In this document: positions 57,317 to 64,000 of the stretch, one piece after another
Position numbering within the stretch: the stretch's first letter is position 1
Layout: each line of letters opens with the position of its first letter
Source: Delphinapterus leucas
Taxonomy: Eukaryota; Chordata; Mammalia; Artiodactyla; Monodontidae
DNA: 64,000 nt
Assembly: GCF_002288925.2 (NCBI RefSeq)
Contig: NW_022098030.1
Span: forward strand, 8,965,702 to 9,029,701
Reading direction: 5' to 3'
The notes under the pieces: model-generated
Seen by the model: only the letters and a program-made list of their open reading frames with translations
The model's database searches: none
What the model was told of the DNA's origin: nothing
Position numbers and translations under genes: made by a program

Positions 57317-57540
57317 GCTTCCCTGGTGGCGCAGTGGTTGAGTGTCCGCCTGCCGATGCAGGGGACACAGGTTTGTGCCCTGGTCCGGGAAGATCCTGCA
57401 TGCCGCGGAGTGGCTGGGCCCGTGAGCCATGGCCACTGAGCCTGCGCGTCCGGAGCCTGTGCTCCACAACGGGAGAGGCCACAGCAGTGAGAGGCCCACG
57501 TACTGCAAAAAAAAAAAAAAAAAAAGAAAAGAAAAAAAAG
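57317..57540 (+). mobile_element. CHR-type SINE in L1 ORF2
   Basis: Starts GCTTCCCTGGTGGCGCAGTG, B-box-like GGTTTGTGCCCTGG, GC-rich body, then a long A tail with G interruptions (57507-57540). The flanks share an AGGGGAGAG/AGGGAGAGG motif, but no unambiguous target-site duplication is visible. The A tail length suggests a fairly young copy. Confidence 0.92.
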
Positions 57541-60364
57541 AGGGAGAGGACTGAAATCAATAAAATTAGAAATGAAAAAGGAGAAGTTAAAACAGACACC
57601 CAGAAATACCAAGCACCCTAAGAGACTACTACAAGCAACTCTATGAAAATAAAATGGACAACCTGGAAGAAATGTACAAATTCTTAGAAAGGTATAACCC
57701 TCCAAGACTGAACCAGGAAGAAATAGAAAATATGAACAGACCAATCACAAGTAATGAAAATGAAACTGTGATTAAACATCTTCCAACATACAAAAGTCCA
57801 GGACCAGATGGCTTCACAGGGGAATTTTATCAAACATTTAGAGAAGAACATCCATCCTTCTCAAACTATTCCAAAAAACTGCAGAGAAAGGAACACTCCC
57901 AAACTCATTCTATGAGGCCTCCATCACTCTGATAACACAACCAGACAAAGATACTACAAAAAAGAAAAATTATATACCAGTATCACTCATGAATATAGAT
58001 GCAAAAATCCTCAACAAAATACTAGCAAACAAAATCCAACAACACATTAAACGGATCATACACCATGATCAAGTGGGATTTATCCCAGGTATGCAAGGAT
58101 TCTTCAATATATGCAAATCAATCAATGTGATACACCATATTAACAAATTGAAGAATAAAAACCATATGATCATTTCAATAGATGCAGAAAAAGCTTTTGA
58201 CAAAATTCAACACCCATTTATGATAAAAACTCTCCAGAAAGTGGGCATAGAGGGAACCTACCTCAACATAATAAAGGCCATATACAACAAACCCACAGCA
58301 AACATCATTCTCAATGGTGAACAACTGAAAGCCTTTCCTCTAAGATCAGGAACAAGACAAGGATGTCCACTCTAACCACTATTATTCAACATAGTTTTGG
58401 AAGTCCTAGCCATAGCAATCAGAGAAGAAAAAGAAATAAAAAGAATACAAATTGGAAAAGAAGAAGTAAAACTGTCACTGTATGAAGATGACATGATACT
58501 ATATGTAGAGAATCCTAAAAAATGCCACCAGAAAACTACCAGAGCTAATCAATGAATTTGGTAAAGTTCCAAGATACAAAATTAATGCACAGAAATCTCT
58601 TGCATTCCTACATACTAATGATGAAAAATCCGAAAGAGAATTTAAGGAAACACTCCCATTTACCATTACAACACAAAGAATAAAATACCTAGGAATAAAC
58701 CTACCTAGGGAGACAAAAGGCCTGTATGCACAAAACTATAAAACACTGATGAAAGAAATTAAAGGTGATGCCAACAGATGGAGAGATATACCATGTTCTT
58801 GGATTGGAAGAATCAATATTGTGAAAATGAGTATACTACTCAAAGCAATCTACAGATTCAATGCAATCCATATCAAATTACCAATGGCATTTTTTATGGA
58901 GCTAGAACAAAAAATCTTAGAATTTGTATGGAGACACAAAAAACGCCAAATAGCCAAAGCAGTCTTGAGGGAAAAAAACGAAGCTGGCGGAATCAGACTC
59001 CCTGACTTTAGACTATACTACAAAGCAACAGTAGTAAAGACAATATGGTACTGGAACAAAAACAGAAACATAGATCAATGGAACAAGATAGGAAGCCCAG
59101 AGATAAACCCAGGCACCTATGGTCAACTAATCTATGACAAAGGAGGCAAGGATATACAATGAAGAAAAGACAGTCTCTTCAATAAGTGGTGCTGGGAAAA
59201 CTGGAGAGCTACACGTAAAAGAATGAAATTAGGACACTCCCTAACACCATACACAAGAATAAACTCAAAATGGATTAGAGACCTAAATGTAAGCCTGGAC
59301 ACTGTAAAACTCCTAGAGGAAAACATAGGCAGAACACTCTTTGACATAAATCACAGCAAGATCGTTTTTGATCCACCCCCTAGAATAATGGAAATAAAAA
59401 CAAAAATAAACAAATGGGACCTAATGAAACTTAAAAGCTTTTGCACAGCAAAGGAAACCATAAACAAGATGAAAAGACAGCCCTCAGAATGGGAGAATAT
59501 ATTTGCAAATGAAGCAACTGACAAAGGATTAATCTCCAAAATTTACAAAGAGCTCTGCAGCTCAATATCAAGAAAACAAAGAACCCAATCAAAGAATGAG
59601 CAGAAGACCTAAACAGACATTTCTCCAAAGAAGATATACAGACTGCCAACAAACACATGAAAGGATGCTCAACATCACTGATCATTAGAGAAATATAAAT
59701 CAAAACTATAATGAGGTATCACCTCACAGCAGTCAGAATGGCCATCATCAAAAAATCTACAAACAATAAATACTGGAGATGGTGTGGAGAAAAGGGAACC
59801 CTCTTGCACTGTTGGTGGGAATGTAAATTGATACAGCCACTATGGAGAACAGTATGGAGGTTCCTTGAAAAACTAAAAATAGAATTACCATATGATCTAG
59901 CAATCCCACTACTGGGCATATACCCAGAGAAAACCATAATTCAAAAAGACACATGCACCCCAATGTTCATTGCAGCACTATTTACAATAGCCAGGTCATG
60001 GAAGCAAACTAAATGTCCATCGACAGACAAGTGGATAAAGAAGATGTGGTACATACCCACAACGGAATATTCCTCAGCCAAAAAAAAGAACGAAATTGAG
60101 TCATTTGTTGAGACGTGGATGGATCTAAAGACTGTGATACAGAGTGAAGTAAGTGAAAGAGAAAAACAAATATCGTATATTAACACATACATGTAGAACC
60201 TAGAAAAATGGTTCAGATTCTAGGGGGGAAAGCTGCGGGGGGTGGGTGTGTGATGAATTGGGAGATTGCGATTAACATGTACACACTGATGTGTATAAAA
60301 TTGATGACTAATAAGAACCTGCTGTATAAAAAAAAATTTAATAAAATTCAAAAATTTTTAAAAA

Positions 60365-60540
60365 AAGACCATATGGAATATTCTCCAGGAGAGATCATAT
60401 GCTAGGTCAGAAAACAAGCTTTAATAAATTTAAAAGAACTGACCTCACACCATTTATGTTCTGCAACCACAATGCAATTAAATTACAAATCAACAGCAGA
60501 AGAAAATCTATACTAGATACCACACTAAGCATTGAATATA
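60365..60540 (+). mobile_element. Ancient L1 host, last recognisable segment
   Basis: ATATTCTCCAGGAGAGATCA, TATGCTAGGTCAGAAAACAA and CATTTATGTTCTGCAACCAC match the end of the ORF2 endonuclease of an old L1, continuing the segment that ended at 54153. Homology ends near 60540. Confidence 0.75.
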
Positions 60541-61132
60541 ACAACATGATGAATGCAACTTACCCTTGATAAACTTACAATTGAGGGAGGAAACAGACAT
60601 TGTATCTCTTATGTTTAATATAACAAATACATTTTAATCAAAATCTTGCCTCTGCAGATTTAGTACATTTTTAAATATTTACTGTATAATCTAGTTGGCA
60701 AAACAAGTTCACATTATAAAATCAGTCAATCTTACTTTATGTCAGGAAAGAAGTATGCTAACTTTATTTTTCAATTCAAGTTTAATGAATTTTACAAAAT
60801 ACACCAAAATAATTAGATGTAGTCAGATAGATATAGTAGTAAAAGGCATTATGTTTAAAGTAGTATTACAGATCTAATACAGTTAAATTTTTACAATTTA
60901 GAAAACTAATACATAAATATCTTGTTTCTTATTATTTTATAATAAACCAATACAATGAGTAGCTAATATTAAAAGTTATTTATGAGGTGAGGAATTCCTT
61001 TGGGGAATGTATTTGTTTGCATATGCATAAATTCCTCAAAACTGGAGTTGAGGTTTTATGAATGATAAGAAACAAGAACAAAAACTATCAATTTCATTCT
61101 ACATGATGACTCTACTTTCCTGGTTTCATTAT
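60541..61132. other. No recognisable feature (60541-61132)
   Basis: AT-rich spacer between two L1 elements. No gene or repeat recognised. Confidence 0.5.
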
Positions 61133-64000
61133 TTTATTGTAGTAAGAACACTTAACCTGAGATCTACTCTCTTAAAATTGTTGTGTACAATGCATTATTT
61201 TTGACTATACATACCATGTACACAGATCTCTAGAGTTTATCTTACTTAACTGAAACTTTATGCCCCTTGACAAGTAACTCATTTCCCCCTTCACCCAGCC
61301 CCTGGCAACCACCATTTCACTCTGGTGCTATAAATTTGACTACTTTACATTCCTCATATAAATAGAATTATGAAGTATTTGTCTTTCTGTGACTTGTTTA
61401 TATCACTTATCATAATGTTCACAAATGTACTATATGTCAGAATTCCTTAAGGCAAAATGATATTCCATTATATGCACATACCACATTTTCCTTATCTATT
61501 AATCTGTTCATGGACATCTAGGTTGTTTCCACGTCTTGGCTATTGTGAATAGTGCTGCAAGGAACATGGGAGTACTGATATCTTTTTGGGATTCTGATTT
61601 CAATTCTTTTGCATAAATACCCAGAGGGGGATTTCTGGTTCTATGCAACAGTTCTATTTTTAACTTTTTGAGGAAACTCCACACTATTTTCTATAGCAAC
61701 TGCACTATTTTGAATTACCACCAACAATGTGCATGGGTTCCAGTTTTCCACATCCTGGTCATCACTTTTTGTTTTTCTAATAGCCAACCTGACAGGGATG
61801 AATGGATATCTCACGGTGGTATGAATTTGCATTTCCTTGATGACTACTGACATTAAGCATTTTTTATGTACCTTTTGGCCATTTGTATATATTCTCTGGA
61901 GAAATGTATGGTCAGATCCATAAGCCATTATTTAATCTGGATTTAAAATTTTTCCCTATTGAGTTGTCAGATTTCCATGTGTGTTTTGGGCATTAACCCC
62001 TTATATATGGTTTGCAAATATTTTCTCCCACTCCCTAAGTTGTCTTTTCACTCTGTTGTTTCCTTTGCTGTGAAGAAGTATTTTAGTCTGATATGGTCCT
62101 GCTTGCTTACTTTTGTTTTTGTTGCTGTGCTTTTGGTTTCATAACCATGAAACCATTCCCAAGACCAAAATCTGTAAGCTTTTCCCGTTTTCTTCTAGAA
62201 GTTCTACAGTTTCAGGTCTTGCATTTTAATTAAGTCTTTAATCCATTCTGAGTTGTGTATAGTGTAAGAGCCCAATTTCATTCTTCTACATATGATTTTT
62301 CAGTTTTTTTTCAACCATTTATTGAAGAGACTATCCTTTCCCCATTGTGTTGTCTTGGCACTCTTGTTGAAGATTAGTTGACCTTATATGTTTGTGTTTA
62401 TTTTTGGGCTCTCTATTCTGTTCCTTTGGTCTATATGTCTCTTTTTATTCCAGTCTTGTACTGTTTTGATTACTATAGTTTTGTAATATAGTTTAAAGTC
62501 AGGCAGCATGATGCCTCCAGCTCTGTTCTTTTTTAAGACTGATTTGTCTATTTGTGAACTTTTATGATTCTATATAAATTAAAGAATTATTTATCTGTAA
62601 AAAAATGCCATTGGAATTTTGATATATCACTTTGGGTAGTGCACATTTTAACAATATTGTTTTCCAATTCATGAGCACAGGTTGTCTTTCCATTTGTTTG
62701 TGTTTTCTTTAATTTCTTTCATCAATGTTTTACAGTTTTCGATATAAATGTCTTTCACCTCCTTGGTTAAGTTTATTCCTAAGTATTTTAGTCTTCTCTA
62801 TGCTAGTGAAAATAAAATTATTTTCTTAATTTCTTTTCAGGTAGTTTCTTGTTAGTGTACAGAAATGCAACTGATTTTTGTATTTTGATTTTGTGTCCTG
62901 CAACTTTACTCAATTTGTTATTAGTTCTAAGAGTTTGTCTCTTTATGGAGTTTTTAGTGGTTTCTATATATAAAAGCATGTTATCTGCAAACAGGGACAA
63001 TTTTACTTCTTCCTTTCCAATTGGGATGCCTTTTCCGTTTCTTGTCTAACTGCTCCAGCTATGACTTCTACTCCTATGTTGAATAGAAGAGGTGAGAGTA
63101 GGCATTCTTATCTTGTTCCTGATTTTAGAAAATAAGCATACAGCTTTTCACCATTGAGTATGATGTTAGCAGGGGGATTTTCATATATGGCCTATATTAT
63201 GTTGAGGTAGTTTCCTTGTAATCCTAGTTTGAGTTTTTATTCTGAAAAGTGTTGAGTTTTGTCAACTGCTTTTTCTGCATCTACTGAAATGTGATTTAAT
63301 TCCTTATTCTGTTAGGATGGTACATCATATTAATTGATCTTAATATGTTGAACCAATTTTGCATCCTAGAGATAAATTCCACTAGGCTATGGTGTGTGAT
63401 CAACTTTTACATTTATGTTCCTCAGGGATACTGACCTGTAATTTTATTTTCTTGTGGCATCTTTGTCTGACTTTGGTATTAGGGTAATGCTGGCCTCATA
63501 AAATGAGTTTGGAACAGTTCCTTCCTCTTCAGTTTTTTGGAAGAGTTTGAAGAGGGTTGGCATCAATTACTCTTTAAATATTTGATAGAATTCATCAGTG
63601 AAACAAACTCAACCTAGGCTTTTGTTGGGCAGCTTTGATAACTGATTTATTCTCTATATCAGCTATAGGTCTATTCATACTTTCTACTTCTTCATCACTT
63701 AATCTTTGCAAATTGTATATTTCTAGGATTTTATCCATTTCTTCTAAGAAATCTAATTTGTTAATATATAATTGTTCATAGTAGTCACTCATGATCCTTT
63801 CTATCTCCGTAGTATTAGTTGTAATGTCTCCTCTTTCATTTCTGATTTTATGTGTTCTTTTTTCCTTAATTTAGCTAATGGTTTGTCAATTTTGTTTCAT
63901 TTTGAAAAGGTAACTTTTAGTTTTCCTGATTTTTTCCTATTATTTTTCTATTTTGTTTATTTTTGCCCTAATCTTTGTTATTTCCTTCCTTCTGATAAAT
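61133..64000 (-). mobile_element. Old L1 LINE, antisense, continues past window
   Basis: 3' end near 61133. On the plus strand the antisense landmarks run in order: CCTGGCAACCACCATTTCAC (61301), GGCTATTGTGAATAGTGCTG (61539), TTTGCATAAATACCCAGAGG (61608) and TATTGAAGAGACTATCCTTT (62318). RT-zone reading on minus: MSLFADNMLLYIETTKNS at 63000, where the catalytic FADD has become FADN, and the region upstream of RT at 63792 (MSDYYEQLYINKLDFLEEMD). Many stops. The 5' half lies beyond 64000. Confidence 0.88.

Larger units (their letters stand above)
55296..60196 (+). pseudogene. L1 ORF2 pseudogene, twice interrupted
   Basis: ATG at 55296. Endonuclease: TYISIITLNVNGLNAPTK, YICCLQETHFR (near 55400) and NTYAPQIGAPQY to 55723; an L1 fragment then intervenes and the domain resumes at 56592, with the SDHNAMRLE block near 56845. 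A SINE lies at 57317-57540. [18 protein letters not shown] (57989), [12 protein letters not shown], then [26 protein letters not shown] and a stop at 58374. The catalytic FADD is YEDD at 58481-58492. C-terminal: [18 protein letters not shown] near 59810, and the last codons at 60196. At least four frameshifts or stops. No enzyme expected. Confidence 0.9.
54167..60364 (+). mobile_element. Near-full-length L1 LINE, sense (about 6.2 kb)
   Basis: Starts in the late 5' UTR (54167), followed by ORF1 remnant to 55305, ORF2 remnant 55296-60196, and a 3' UTR of about 170 bp with an A-rich end at 60364. Only about 280 bp of 5' UTR is present, against ~985 bp in the minus-strand copy, so it is 5'-truncated in the UTR. 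It later took an 856-bp L1 fragment (55724-56579) and a SINE (57317-57540); without them it is about 5.1 kb. Perfect 13-bp target-site duplication. Its 3' UTR (ACATGTACACACTGATGTGT) differs from that of the minus-strand L1, marking another subfamily. Multiple stops; inactive. Confidence 0.92.
54154..60377 (+). repeat. 13-bp target-site duplication of the plus-strand L1
   Basis: AAGACCATATGGA at 54154-54166 and 60365-60377, identical. Joining the outer flanks restores host L1 sequence (ACACATTCTTCAAGACC then ATATGGAATATTCTCC). Confidence 0.93.
45230..60540 (+). mobile_element. Ancient L1/HAL1-type LINE hosting nested insertions
   Basis: Remaining host pieces in order: 45230-46724 (5' region and ORF1 zone), 47023-47288 (ORF1 end and linker), 53506-54166 (linker and start of ORF2 endonuclease) and 60365-60540 (endonuclease C-terminal zone). 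ORF1-zone evidence: ATCTTGAAAGCAGCAAGAAA near 46540 and GGGATAACATCTTCATAGTT near 46639. Endonuclease-zone evidence: ACATATATGCATCTAACAAC near 53935 and AATATTCTCCAGGAGAGATC at 60377. The pieces join collinearly when the younger insertions are removed. It is highly diverged with stops in all frames. Its 3' half is missing beyond about 60540. The exact family (HAL1 or old L1M) is uncertain. Confidence 0.8.

Overview
This is a non-coding, AT-rich stretch of mammalian nuclear DNA made mostly of interspersed repeats. I find no host protein-coding gene, no convincing exon, no tRNA/rRNA gene and no CRISPR array. The best clue to the organism is a short tRNA-derived SINE present at least six times (10500, 13825, 14287, 28860, 51190, 57317) plus one longer relative (46725). 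Its head, A/B boxes and GC-rich body match, as I remember them, the CHR-type SINEs abundant in whales and dolphins. A cetacean is therefore most likely. This rests on remembered consensus, not on a search.

Layout. 1-8725: old L2, MIR, MER5A and LTR fragments in otherwise unrecognised DNA, with a diverged 145-bp direct duplication (5916 / 7841). 8913-9964: a 5'-truncated L1 with a 17-bp target-site duplication. 12821-18545: an eroded L1 with a duplicated 5' portion, two SINEs and a large internal deletion that removed the endonuclease. 18885-25600: an L1 scrap, a Tigger-like DNA element, MIRs and LTR-like DNA. 26574-27716: an antisense MLT1-type LTR beside a 139-bp inverted repeat whose loop holds an oppositely oriented piece of the same kind of LTR. 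27780-45220: scattered L2, MIR, MaLR LTRs, a small TA-flanked DNA transposon, microsatellites and short tandem duplications.

45230-60540 is the most informative part. One ancient L1 is interrupted by two later L1s of about 6.2 kb each in opposite orientations: 47289-53505 on minus and 54167-60364 on plus. Each is bounded by a perfect 12-13 bp target-site duplication. Each then took a CHR-type SINE, and the plus copy also took an 856-bp L1 fragment with its own 12-bp duplication. The minus copy looks full length: it keeps a YY1-like motif at +12 from its 5' end. Both copies are broken by stops and frameshifts. 61133-64000 is another old L1 on minus that runs out of the window.

The genes do not work together here: every reading frame with recognisable homology is retrotransposon ORF1 or ORF2 in decay. 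I found no previously undescribed biological system. The value of the window is in its insertion order, two inverted-repeat structures and a few unassigned segments. Repeat family names are from memory of consensus sequences and should be read as class-level calls unless stated otherwise.
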